Part shown: piece after piece, positions 10,151 through 21,190 of the stretch
How the letters are laid out: every line of letters begins with the position of its first letter
Numbering within the stretch: the first letter of the stretch is position 1
From: Dichomitus squalens LYAD-421 SS1
Lineage: Eukaryota; Basidiomycota; Agaricomycetes; Polyporales; Polyporaceae
Direction of reading: 5' to 3'
NCBI RefSeq assembly: GCF_000275845.1
Contig: NW_006766888.1
Coordinates: 785,458 to 849,457, forward strand
DNA: 64,000 nt
The notes under the pieces: model-generated
Seen by the model: only the letters and a program-made list of their open reading frames with translations
The model's database searches: none
What the model was told of the DNA's origin: nothing
Position numbers and translations under genes: made by a program

Positions 10151-13100
10151 TTAGACCTGAGAATATTTCCGTATATAAGCGGGGCTAATCGCCATCCATG
10201 AGTAGAATTCCGCTGCGATGGTCTTCGGGTATCCCAACGCCTCCGCCTTGATCTCACAGAGCGCCCGCGTTCCGACGTTCCACGGAAAGCGACTCCATTT
10301 CCCACGCGAGTGCTCGTAGTCGTAGATATATGCGTACGAGGACTTGACCCGGCGCGCCGACGCTGCGTCGAAGAAAAGTAGCTTGGGCGGCCTCGAATGG
10401 AACTCTCGAGACAGTTTGCGTAGGGCATCCTGTCGCTTCTCGATGGGGAGCTCGGTAAAATGTCCGGTTTTCTGCTCTCTAGCCGCGGCGTGAAGCATCT
10501 CCTTGCCCCTGGTGTACATGGCCTTCACGTGCGCCTTGATCGCATCCAGCTCCTCTCTCATGAGGTTGCAGCCTCTGGCGGCGAGCTCCTCTGCACGGGA
10601 ACAGGCTTCTTCCCATGGACGGGCGAGGGCGTCATCCCTGGGAGGGATGAAGTCCGGGGGAAGCCGTTTCTCAATGATTCGGCGTTGTGTGGTACAAGCA
10701 AGGTCCACACAAGCGCGGAGGCGGTCCATGATAAATCTGGGCAGCGTATCTGGTCGTTGCACTTGCCGCCGGAAAGTTCGTGCCAGTTCCTCGCGCTCGC
10801 GATCCTCCTCCGATTCTTTCCATGCAGGGGGGCGAGCCTGCCAGACTTGGTTTCGACAATGTTCCTTATACTTCGCTGGTACCACTGTTACGCCCGTCTT
10901 GGACCCGTCGAGAATCGCACAGAACCTATAGCTTGTTAGTATATTGCGGAGTACCCAGGGTAGCTTTAGCGATGGGCTTACATGTATGCGAGGAAGATAG
11001 TGTCAGAATGATTATACCCATTCGCATACGTGCTATTCTCCCACCACGTCGAATACTGGCCCACGAGCGATTTATCCTGGAGTGCTCCTAGTAGATACTT
11101 CTGTAGGGAGTAAATCTTGAACTCTTCCGACGCCGTAGACGGGATTTGTGACAGGTATTCTGTGACCATAGCCGTGTTCTTCTGGAGGCAGGCTCTCACC
11201 ATCGGCGGCTCGACAGCGAAAACACGCGGATCAGGAATATGAAACGCGTTGACTATATCTGGATCCCAGAAGACTTCCATGGTATCCCCGTCGTAGTCCC
11301 CTACAACATAACGGTCAGGGAATGTCAAGCACACTATCATAGTAAGACCAACCTCCTCCCGTCAAACTAGCGAGATGGCGATTGAGAGGCTCTCCCCGGA
11401 ACGTCTGGCTCTCTGTCGATACAACGATGACATCGCAGTAGTGTCGCAGCCGTTCGTGGAACACAGCTTTGACCTAGGTACGTAGTTAGATGGTACTTTC
11501 TCAAAAAGTCCGGCATGCGACCATACGTACCTTCTGGACGTCACTGGGAACCTTACAGGGGTGTCGTGTGACCTTCAACAAGCAGGGCATTAGCTGTCGT
11601 TCGCGAGAAGCCAGCTGTGGCACTGAGGCGTACTAAAACGTCCCCCAAGACAAGGTCGGTGAGCCTGCCCTGATGATCGGGCAAATTACGTCTTGAGCTG
11701 CGAACGTGGACTTCGTTTGCCTTCAAGACACCATAAGGGTCTAAAAAGGAGGTGCGACCATTAGAGACCCCTTCCATTAGACTACTTCGTGGATGAGGAC
11801 TACTACCTGGGACGATGAATGCCGAACAGGACATCGGGACCGCGAAACGGTACTTCGTCTGGAACGTCTTCACCACCTTCTTCGCCACCTCCCTCAGCTT
11901 CGCACCCAAAACCGCACAATCATCCGGCCTGAATCCGGAGTCGATGAGCGTCATGCACGTCTCCTCTAGGCTTGACGGTGACCCGCTTATGGGGTCCTCC
12001 CACCATGCGCTGCTTTGCTGGCGCAAAGCGGTGTCGAGCTGCGAGAGCCCGTCCTCGTCATCGAATTCGTCCTCCTGGTCGTCTGCGACATATCCGGAGA
12101 TGCGCGCCCTACCCGAATCGACGCGCGCCAAGCGCGCAGCGACGACCCCGCCCTCACGCGCGAGTGCATCCCACAAAAGCTTCATCGCAGAGGCGTCAGG
12201 CTGGGGCGTATCCGCGCTCCCGTTGGTGTCAGCTGGCTCCCACTTCAGCAACGCATTCACGCGGTCCTCGAGGTTGATCTGGAAAAGTTTGCTGAAGCAT
12301 TCGTACGGCACGTCGTTCTCCGCGAAATTCGTAATCGTCTCGGTCGACAGACGCGCGGGACACTTCATACGCGATGCGCGAAGAACGTCAAGCGTAAGCT
12401 TCGCCGGGTCTGTGTCGGAGGGGAGTATGCACTGTTCCAACGGGAGCGAGGAGTATCTGATCTTCGTCTGGGATGGGCGCAGCCAGATCGTTGGTTCGAT
12501 CTCCTCCTCGGGAGACAAGTCGTGTCGCACGAGTAGCAGGCCCTTCGCACCTCCGATGCGGCACTGAATGGCCGTCGGCTCGTCTTGCCAAGCAGGGAAT
12601 TTGTCGTGCAACATGCGCATGACAGCACGATTCGCGAAGCCGCAGCCGTCTGTCATTTGCATCTCACTTGGGGGCTTGCCCTTGCCTTCGAATGCGTCGC
12701 AAACTGCAGGGCCCGCGATGAGTGGTAAGTTTTGAGGTATTCAATGTCTGAGGTCTCAAAGCGCACTGAGGTACGTACTGATATCATCTACGAACTTCAC
12801 GTTGTCATGTTTGAGACGGAGACCCGGCATGGAATTCGACAAGGGCAGTGCGAAGCGCGCCGCCCATTTGGCCATTGTCTGTATCTGATTCAGCTTACTG
12901 AGTAGAGGAAACGGACAATAGACGTACCTGATCGGAATTTAGCAACAGAGAGTTATGCCACTCGATGAACTGCATGAAGGACATCTCCGTCGCCGCACTC
13001 GAGTCAGGCGTCGATATCCGTACATCCTCTCCCGACCCGATGGCAGCCTCGTTCGTCCGCACCAAGAACACGTTTTGTTCCTTCGCAAAGAATGCGCGGA

Positions 13101-14553
13101 ACACCGCGCCACCGATAACGAAAGGCCGTCGGAAGTACTCCGCGAGATCGTTCCCCTTCTGATTCAGCGCATCCTTCTGAATGCGCGCACGGATAAACCG
13201 CCGTGACCCAAAGCGCCGCATGAGCCTGTTCGAGGACCCTAGAGCGGGGCGCTCGAGGATGAATCGGAACTCGCTGGGGCGGCGGTCTTTTGCGACGACG
13301 ACTTTAGCGGTGAAGTGCACTTTGCCACCGTACCAGTCGGGGTCGGACTCGTTGTAGGCTTCGTGCTCGTTGCATCCGAGCCCTCCGTACTGATGGTTGG
13401 GAAGGATCTCGTCTTCTCTATCGAGCTCGTCCCACGGAAGCTGTAAAGACGAAGGAGGTCAGCATTGATCTCACACTTCCTCGTCAAGGATGCACGCACC
13501 CTGGCGGACTGCTCACGGGAGTAGGCGTCCGCAAACTCATCCGAAGCGTCGTCACCATCCTCGTCGTGCGGGACGTCGTGCACATCTCCTTCGGCCGCAC
13601 TGGCTTTCCTTTCCTGCCTGACGTACTTCGTCACCTCAGGAGCGGCGAGGGAATTCTTGCCCATGTTCTTGAGCTCTTTCAGCTTCGAGATGGTGAACCT
13701 GCTATAGTCGAAACCAGTGTTCACGTAGCGGGCGATCTCCCATTGGACGCCCCAAGGAAGCGGAGAGAGGAAGCCCACCAAGCGTTGCGGATGGGCAACT
13801 ACCACCGGCTTGGGTGCTTGGAAGTCTGTGGCCTGTACGTCGGAAGCTTGTGGGACCAGTGTCGCCACAGGAGGGGCGGCGTCTTCCGGCGACATAGACG
13901 AAGCAGAAGGCCGAGCAAGCCCGAGGGAGGCACCCAAATCGGACGTGACTGTCACTTCGGAAGATGATGTAAACCCAGTAGGGGCAGTAGGTTTGGAGGA
14001 GGGAACCCGTGTCGTCAGAGTGGCGGACCCAGAATTGCCACGAGACGAAGGCGTTCCAGCAGGATAGCTTCGGCTGCGCGGCGAGTCCACAAGTATGGCC
14101 TTGGTGCGCGAGAGAGGGTTGCTAGCACCATTCGAAGATGTCTTTTGAGAGCCTGCGTTGGACGAGACTGCCGTCGAGTCGGTGTCAGTGCGCCTGACAC
14201 TGGCGCCTACATCTACACCATCAACAACCGTGGCTGAAGAGTTTCGACCATGTACACGAGGTCCCGAACCTTGCGTAGCATTGGAGCTTTTCCTAGGCCG
14301 TTCTGAAGTGTCCGCGTCGTCGTCTCCTGAGCGCTTCCGCTTACTACCCACTTGAACTTGCTCCACAGCTTGGGTTCCAAGCAGTGTATCTGCGTAGCTG
14401 GTGTCCATTGTGACGTCGCCGAAGTCATTGTCACCATCATCTGTGAGGTTTCAGTACAAATTCATGAGCAAAGGCACCGCTCTTACCGCCTGGATATTGG
14501 GCTATGAGGGAAGATATGTCGTTCTCGCCGAAGTAGTCCGTGTAGTGTGTACT
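10151..14553 (-). CDS. RNA-dependent RNA polymerase of the RNAi (QDE-1/RdRP) family
   Basis: Makes double-stranded RNA from single-stranded RNA in quelling or sRNA pathways. The catalytic DYDGD, which holds the Mg-binding aspartates, lies at about 11284-11298 and forms STESQTFRGEPLNRHLASLTG-GDYDGD only after an intron is removed. Other conserved blocks: MTDGCGFANRAVM, QCRIGGAKGLLLV, VLRASRMKCPARLSTETI with FAENDVPYE, and VTRHPCKVPSDVQK just before an intron near 11530. The C-terminal part (10151-10885) is helical and ends IRKYSQV. The N-terminal part is a long Ser/Thr-rich region with a KRKRSGDDD basic patch, followed by LSPLPWGVQWEIARYV. The exon at 14486-14553 (HYTDYFGEND...) joins in frame upstream; the true start codon is further 5' and not resolved. 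Key residues look intact. Confidence 0.88.
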
Positions 14554-15721
14554 CTACGGTTAACAGCGTGTTAGCTCCTGTGTATATATGAAAATGACTG
14601 AACGACACATGAGACAAAACATTGCGTTATATGAATTTATGCGGATTACTACACCACTACAGCTATCCACAGCAGGGTATAGGTGATCGCGTTACATACA
14701 TCTCCTATGTGCCATATCTCTGGCATATCCACCATCACTTGAAACGAATTGAGGTTACGTAGACTCTGATCACGTCAGCGACACGCCCACTGTGCATATG
14801 GGGCGTTTGCATAAACTCGAACTTTACACGTGGAGGCAAATACATTTCCCAACGCCCAAACGACCTCCAACTGAAAACTCGAGAAGCCCATTCTAGCGAG
14901 CATTTCTGTTGCAGGCAATCGCGAGCAAAACGTGGCATGTTGACCCTCGCATACCCGTGGAATGCAATTGCGTTGGACAGGAATACCAACGAATCTGTGT
15001 AGCAGCCCAGACCGAGTAGGTCCTCTAGCGCAGTAGCGAGCACCGCACCTATTGCGTTGAACACCAAACCGCTTCAAAGGGTATGACACATAGACAAGAC
15101 GCGCAAGACAGGGAGATAGAGAAGGCTAGCACGGTGCGCGCACGAAATGTATTCTAGTATGCACCAAGCTTCTCGAGTGCGCAGTTGATACGAGGATAGT
15201 ATGGACGCGTGTAGTTCCCACCACCACCACAGATCTTCCACGCTCAACCTCGACAGACACCGCCACAGAGCAAAGTCTAATAAGCAACATGAGCGTACCT
15301 GTGAGGAGAGCGAGAGCGACGACGCGCTGCGGGAAGGAACCAAGCTGTCTTCAGCGGTCATTATGGCGTCGCCTGCCAGCTAAGCGCGTCGCGGTCGCGT
15401 TCGACACGTTGAGAAGGCGAGCTGGGCGCGCAAGAATCAGATGAGTCCAAAACCAAGACGAGGGAATAAATGTGAGGGTATATGCAGGTCGTAAATGGGG
15501 GATAAAGGGCAAGAAAAAGGCGAGGGCAGGGGGCGAGAGAGGGACTACACGCGCGATCCTCAGGCGTTTCTCTAGCGCCGGCCACAGATCGACGATCACA
15601 TATTCGCGTGTTCTGTGGCGGCGAATATGAGCGTCTATCATCTCTTCTCACTTTGCTTCCGTCTTCTTGTTCGCCGCGAAGGTCTCCGCCTTCCTATCGC
15701 CCTACGGACATATGAAGCAGC
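14554..15721. other. Region between RdRP and Rrg7-like genes; RdRP 5' end probably here
   Basis: Must contain the unresolved 5' exon(s) of the polymerase, read leftward, and the promoter of the gene at 15722. An open frame at 14735-15067 on the minus strand encodes a 110-residue peptide that I cannot place. No other gene is supported. Confidence 0.4.
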
Positions 15722-16429
15722 ATGGGAATCATACCTCACTCACTCACCACGCTTGCCAAAGGCCTCAGCTTCGAATCCCGCACCATTGGCATCCTTCGAG
15801 AGCATCTTTCCATCTCTTGCCGCCATGTTGGAGGTCGTGGTGATGGCGGCATCGACCTCTTGGGCTGGTGGTGGCTACCACACGAATGTCTGAGCCATGC
15901 AGCGTACCAGGACTCATCAAACCCTGTGGAGAACAGGCCAGCCCGCACGCCGCTCCGCATCTTCGCCCAGTGCAAGGCCGAAGAGAAGAAAATTGGACCA
16001 CGCTACGTACGCGAGTTCGAAGGCACTATCTTACGCAACTGCCTATCACAGACAGCGGGCGAATCAGGTGGATCCGTCACAGGTCTCTCCAGGAATGCCG
16101 CCGTGGGCGTATTCGCCTCCACTTCGCCGTTCACGAAGGCATCTCTTCTTCAAGCGTACTCGTCGCCTTTACCTCTTGTTCTCTTGTATCTTCCTAATGC
16201 CCCCGTGTCTGTATCAAACGTGGAGTCCGGAAGCAGTCCTCTGGGCGCTCTTGTCTTCAATCCAGCTTTGAACGGAGCGAGCGGCTTGCTCCGGGACACC
16301 GTAGAGGCCCGATGGGAGCGTCTTCGGGAGTCCGAGGAGGGACGACCAAGGTTGTGGTACAACGGCCGGCCTCTAGAAAGTTGGACGCCGGATGAAAACT
16401 TCGAAGGCATACCAGAAAGGCTTGATTAG
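15722..16429 (+). CDS. Rrg7-like protein with restriction-endonuclease (Mrr-type) fold
   Basis: Single-exon frame of 235 residues starting MGIIPHSLTT; the codon three triplets upstream is a stop, so this is the first in-frame ATG. The core GLSFESRTIGIL, then HVGGRGDGGIDLLGWWWLP, then RIFAQCKAEEKKIG matches the D...QxK active-site layout of Mrr/type IV restriction-like nucleases, as in the yeast protein needed for respiratory growth Rrg7 (DUF2034). The Asp of GGID and the Lys of QCK are both present. Rrg7 is mitochondrial; here the first 20 residues lack a clear basic presequence, although an upstream frame (15627) is Arg-rich and could be a spliced leader. The substrate is unknown for the whole family. 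Confidence 0.72.
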   Translation: MGIIPHSLTTLAKGLSFESRTIGILREHLSISCRHVGGRGDGGIDLLGWWWLPHECLSHAAYQDSSNPVENRPARTPLRIFAQCKAEEKKIGPRYVREFEGTILRNCLSQTAGESGGSVTGLSRNAAVGVFASTSPFTKASLLQAYSSPLPLVLLYLPNAPVSVSNVESGSSPLGALVFNPALNGASGLLRDTVEARWERLRESEEGRPRLWYNGRPLESWTPDENFEGIPERLD

Positions 16430-16705
16430 TCTACGAAGCAATCTTGGTACGATTCGTTCATCTCAAACTCTTTTCGACCCATTCTGAATACACGTCTTTG
16501 ACAGTGTACATCGCGGCCTGATGTCAACACGGGATGCTATCCCTTTCTGCTATATCACTTATTTCGCTGATGTAAATGGTTGTGAACATCGAATTATCCG
16601 CCCACACCGTATCGCGTTCACTGCCTAACCGCCTCAGGTCGAGCAGTACGTGGGAACCCTAGCGGTAATCACTGACCAGTAAGACAATCTGCCTAATCTA
16701 TGAAG
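16430..16705. other. Convergent 3' intergenic region
   Basis: Short AT-rich spacer between two converging genes. Nothing else seen. Confidence 0.5.
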
Positions 16706-17924
16706 TTATGCACTCACCACGTATGACAGAGCCGACAATGTCCAACTTGTCATCAATCCTCAGTGTCGGAGTTAGCGGTGTTGCACGAAGCAGAACGTAC
16801 AAATATGCAGCTCCGGAAAGCGCATTCCTCGCCGCGGACGTGTAGACCAAGGTGTTCAACACCATAACCGCTGCGAATATTGTCAGTACTTCTGTGACAT
16901 GAGCCTTATCTGAAGCTCACCAATTCCGACCAAGAACGCCCAGGTTCCGTCCCGCACGATTGTATCCAGTATCGGTCTCCGGCCAAGTCCCTCTCCGCGG
17001 CTTTGTTTGAACTTCGCGATAGTCATCGCAAAGAGCACTGCTTCGAATACTGTCGGCGACAGCCTTCACGAGATCATGTCAATACATATATCGCCACAAC
17101 GGACTTGTTGCCATACCATACCACCAGCATAACCTTGGGACTCGCCGTCACAAGACAGTGTCCGTCGTATTCAAACCGTCCGGATGCCATGTTCATGCTG
17201 AATGCCATCGCTCCTACGCTTGCTGCCAGCAAGCGAGGAGCACGACCAGAACAACTTTTCGCCTGTTATACAGGATATATACTATTTCCGTCTTCATCAG
17301 CGCCAAGTCTCTTTGGACCGGGCGCGAGGATGTCGATTCACAACGGGCAAGATACGCACCTCGTACTAGCAGGATTACCTGGACGCTCAGTAAGACGAGC
17401 TCGAGTAGGACGCCTTCGACAGTGACCTCGATGTCGCAGATCCTCCAGGGCCGGTGCGTCTGCAGACCAGTCTGAGCGAACAATCCGGTCAACGTGCTGT
17501 GCCGGCCAGTTGGTGAGCTGTGTGCCATTGTCGATACGATCCTAGGGGAAAGATGTGCTTACGCTTCAACAGCTAGGGGAAAGTATCGGATGAATATGTA
17601 TAGCCATCTGAACCATCCGTTTGGCTTCCTGATTGTATGGCAAGTCTCTGCTTCGTTTGGACAGGCTAGCAACGGTTGTTGACTTACTCCCAAAGCAACT
17701 GTACCTGGTTATCTCTCCTCAACAAATATCCTGTAAATCCATATCGCACTTGCCAGTACTCACTTCGTCCGCGAGAGAAGTGATGATGTCCCACGACAAA
17801 CACGTGAGAGCCGCAACTGCTAATCTGGCGGTCAGTCTCAATGAATGCTGGTGTCGTCACGTCACTGACAGCATGTGTACCCGGTCGTTCCTGTCGCGAT
17901 ACTTTCCTCGGTTCCGGTGAACAT
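16706..17924 (-). CDS. DUF6533-type multi-helix membrane protein
   Basis: Start MFTGTEESIATGTTG at 17924. The frame is carried over at least six short introns: LTARLAVAALTCLSWDIITS, then LADEVQLLWEKPNGWFRWLY, then IFIRYFPLAVEA. The motif order (D-x-x-x-T-x-x-x-E-V-x-x-x-W, then the R-Y-x-P-L segment) is the DUF6533 signature. It continues with a helix TVEGVLLELVLLSVQVILLV, the YILYNRRK loop (equivalent to the usual R-x-Y-A-L-Y), FEAVLFAMTIAKF and VRDGTWAFLVGI. A plausible end is a short exon finishing in SYVVSA with the stop at 16706-16708, but the last two exons are uncertain. The function of this Agaricomycete family is unknown. A second member lies at 52.7-54.1 kb on the other strand. Confidence 0.75.
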
Positions 17925-18264
17925 TCCAGTGTGAGATGAGCTTCAAGTGTAGGGCTTGAACGAGAAACGAAAGCTGAGAGGGCGTTGACTGGCTACTGGC
18001 GTTCATATATGTGCTGCTCTGAGGACCTGCGGAGAAGCCTGCGAGCTGTCCCTATCTATCACTTCTTCGATCGAGTGCAACACCCGGCGAACAGATGCTC
18101 TAGAATTGCCACTGATATTTTCACAATCTTCTCCAAAACAGTACCTCGTGCATAGCAAGCCGGGTCCCACCAATCCGCTGGGATCTGCAGTCGTGGCGGT
18201 GTCGAATTGTCCAAAGCATAACCCTCTCGACCGGCAATGTCGCGGGCAGTCGACTAGTCTCGAC
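17925..18264. other. Upstream region of the DUF6533 gene
   Basis: No gene seen. Leads into the inverted-repeat element starting at 18265. Confidence 0.5.
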
Positions 18265-18892
18265 CAAGACCGTCCGCGTGTCAGCGTGGACGGTCTTGTA
18301 TCAAAGTCCGGATATTCAAAAGGGTCTGGACGACGGCCCGTTACTGATGATGGATAACAATCCGATAAGAAATCAGTTAAGCGGGGAATCAAAGTAACAT
18401 AAGACATTTTGTAAACAGTCAGCCGCGCAGTGTTGTACGGAGAGCCTTGCTCCTCTCCGCCGTCTACGATGTCCGAGCTCCATTCGGAGCATGCCTCCGT
18501 GCCGAGCTACGGGAGGGGTCGCGTCAACGAGAGCAGGGGTATGATAGTCCAGTGGAGAAGGAGATGGTGGCGTAGATGGACGGGGGGAATCGTGAGTAGT
18601 TTTGCGCCGCCGCCGCCGCGTTGTCAATAGGACGTTCAGCGGCGCACCGGACTGCTCGAACATGCACAATTGAGACTAGGCGTACCGTAGACAGCAGCCC
18701 AACCAGTGGACTTGAGCACCCGTTCGGCTCGCGATCCATAATGCACCACGTTTGTTACTGGACATAAACATTCACATTTACTCTGGTTCTTATCTGATTA
18801 CAAATTGATTCTAATGATCGATCATCCTCCAGACCCTTTGATCAAGTCGGACTTTGATACAAACCCCTCTCGCGTTCCCGTGCGAGGGGTTT
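18265..18892. repeat. Inverted-repeat element with a hairpin at each end
   Basis: TTGTATCAAAGTCCG at 18296-18310 has its exact reverse complement at 18848-18862. A second matched block follows inward (TCAAAAGGGTCTGG at 18316-18329 against its near-complement at 18829-18842). Directly outside each inverted repeat is a hairpin. On the left, CAAGACCGTCC (18265-18275) pairs with 18288-18298, and with wobble pairs the stem reaches 15 bp around a 4-base loop. On the right, AAACCCCTC (18861-18869) pairs with 18884-18892. The two hairpins share geometry but not sequence. The interior of about 500 bases has no credible gene. No target duplication is evident. Confidence 0.7.
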
Positions 18893-18905
18893 GCGCCGAA
18901 CCTAG

Positions 18906-19156
18906 GTGACGAGCTTGAATCGGTGCAGATCAGACTTCTTCGCCGAGGGGATCCAGACGCGGCTGACCGGACGCCATCGATACCGCGGCTTGAGGATTGA
19001 ACCTGAACGGATATGCCGTTCGAGGCTGAAGATCTTTGCCTTCCTCGTCAATCCGCTCCCCACGCAAGTCCCAGGTATGCGTGAGATGGCGTAGCGAATA
19101 ATGTGATGGCCTGCCACTTCAATGAATCTCCCAGTTGTGGTGTAGAGTAGCCTCAT
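18906..19156 (-). pseudogene. Relic of a HET-domain (heterokaryon-incompatibility-like) gene, 5' end only
   Basis: Reading leftward from ATG 19156, the start MRLLYTTTGRFIEV...IRYAI matches the opening of basidiomycete HET proteins (MRLL-T-TG-F...YAILSHTW). The continuation LTHTWDLRGERIDEEGKDL is in the next frame: one base is missing between GCCAT and CTCACG near 19084. The shifted frame ends in TGA after GEEV. Only about 80 codons remain and the rest of the domain is absent. HET domains trigger cell death after fusion of unlike strains; this copy cannot do so. It abuts the repeat element on its left and the MITE on its right. The family call is by motif only. Confidence 0.5.
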
Positions 19157-19216
19157 CGTGATCGCCCTATCAAGTGACATTCAGATCGACATGATGTTGT
19201 AAACGGCTGTGCAACA

Positions 19217-20476
19217 AGGGGTGCTCAATTCTTGTCGGTCGCTCAGATGCTCGCGCGCCTATTGGGCGCCTGCCTAGCTGCATTCAAGGTCAGCTCAAGC
19301 GTCTGCAGCACAGCGAGCAGAGACACGCAGGCAGCAGGTGCAACACGACCGCATGATGCCCCCGAGCTGGGACTAGAGAGCGACGCGAGGATTTGACAAT
19401 TCAGAAGCTATAAAGTTGCTTGTCTCGAGATATGGAGTCGCCTCACAAGGTTTGAGTCCAGTTGCCATCGAGCCCAGAGCGGCACCCTCAGCTGAACCAT
19501 ATATATGTCGTGCTGATTCTGTTTCCGACTTGGGCGCATTGTGTACAATAAGTCCAGGTCAACGAGTTTATAAGCTCTCCCGACGTCACCATTCACTTGC
19601 TGGGCTGACTTTCCCGGGCCTAACAAACCTAGTATGAGACGATCTTGTCGATCTCNNNNNNNNNNNNNNNNNNNNNNNNNNNNNNNNNNNNNNNNNNNNN
19701 NNNNNNNNNNNNNNNNNNNNNNNNNNNNNNNNNNNNNNNNNNNNNNNNNNNNNNNNNNNNNNNNNNNNNNNNNNNNNNNNNNNNNNNNNNNNNNNNNNNN
19801 NNNNNNNNNNNNNNNNNNNNNNNNNNNNNNNNNNNNNNNNNNNNNNNNNNNNNNNNNNNNNNNNNNNNNNNNNNNNNNNNNNNNNNNNNNNNNNNNNNNN
19901 NNNNNNNNNNNNNNNNNNNNNNNNNNNNNNNNNNNNNNNNNNNNNNNNNNNNNNNNNNNNNNNNNNNNNNNNNNNNNNNNNNNNNNNNNNNNNNNNNNNN
20001 NNNNNNNNNNNNNNNNNNNNNNNNNNNNNNNNNNNNNNNNNNNNNNNNNNNNNNNNNNNNCTGGGACTAGAGAGCGACGCGAGGATTTGACAATTCAGAA
20101 GCTATAAAGTTGCTTGTCTCGAGATATGGAGTCGCCTCACAAGGTTTGAGTCCAGTTGCCATCGAGCCCAGAGCGGCACCCTCAGCTGAACCATATATAT
20201 GTCGTGCTGATTCTGTTTCCGACTTGGGCGCATTGTGTACAATAAGTCCAGGTCAACGAGTTTATAAGCTCTCCCGACGTCACCATTCACTTGCTGGGCT
20301 GATTTCCCGGGCCTAACAAACCTAGTATGAGACGATCTTGTCGATCTCTCTGCGCCCGCTGCCTGCGTGTCTCTGCTCGCTGTGCTGCAGACGCTTGAGC
20401 TGACCTTGAATGCAGCTAGGCAGGCGCCCAATAGGCGCGCGAGCAACTGAGCGACCGACAAGAATTGAGCACCCCT
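19217..20476. mobile_element. MITE with 126-bp terminal inverted repeats, interrupted by a gap
   Basis: Bases 19217-19342 (starting AGGGGTGCTCAATTCTTG) and the reverse complement of 20351-20476 agree with only a few mismatches. A possible 3-bp target duplication ACA lies at 19214-19216 and 20477-20479. The interior holds no transposase, so this is a non-autonomous element. The N run 19656-20060 sits between two copies of the same 289-base interior (19367-19655 and 20061-20348, differing by one base). If they are one sequence, the element is about 570 bp. Superfamily not assigned. Confidence 0.8.
19656..20060. other. Assembly gap (405 N) inside the MITE
   Basis: Run of N flanked by near-identical direct copies. 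Most likely an unmerged contig overlap. Confidence 0.85.
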
Positions 20477-21190
20477 ACAAGCGTATCGGGCGCGGCGTCA
20501 TCGATGAGACAATGAATCAAGGACGAGTAGAGTGATTACGAGAGTAGATGCTAACTGCAGACTGTACAGGTTCAACTTGCGCATAAGAGAGAGCACCCTG
20601 ATGCTGAGCTGACTGAGGCGCGGACAGCGCCAGCGAGGATGGCGGTCAGCTTACTGACACCACCGACAGCGACATTGACGACCAATCGATCAATGGCGGG
20701 CGAGAGACAGTTCTGACTTTGTACATTTCACGAAGACTATTGTTCTCGCTGATACGATAGTAGCTGACTATCATCAATTCGTGACAAATTTTGTGACAGC
20801 CTACAGTAGCCAACGAACAAGTCGCTCAGATGCTCCGCATCTCAACAAAATTCGATAGCCCATATGCCGAGTCTCGCAACATGCTGTCGCGTCCATTGCT
20901 GTTAGCCACTTTCGGTTGGTCCAGAGTATCAGGGTGGCTGACGTTCTGCAGGCGTCGTATCTGGGACGACCACGAAATGCAGACTTTGACCGGTCAGCCT
21001 CCATATTCAAGCCGTCCTAGCCACCCCAGCGTCCTTGGGCCCGAGAGAGCACTTACGACCCTTACTGCTAGCAACTTCGAGACCGCTCCAACATCGACCC
21101 GTCAGGTCGCTCGGCTCTTCGTCGTGGTCCCCCTCCCCGGTATCCGCACCATTCGCCAGCCTGGCCATCCCGTCGACTCACCTCCTCAAC
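20477..21190. other. Intergenic and promoter region
   Basis: No gene supported. An in-frame ATG at 21035 extends the next gene, but the extension looks unlike coding sequence; I use 21191. Confidence 0.5.

Noticed and set aside
14735..15067. 110-codon minus-strand frame upstream of the RNA polymerase gene
   Set aside because: Could be an N-terminal exon of the polymerase, but I could not find a splice that joins it in frame, and it lacks polymerase motifs.
18994..19010. GGTTCAATCC on the minus strand as a tRNA B box
   Set aside because: It lies in the HET relic; there is no matching A box or acceptor stem.
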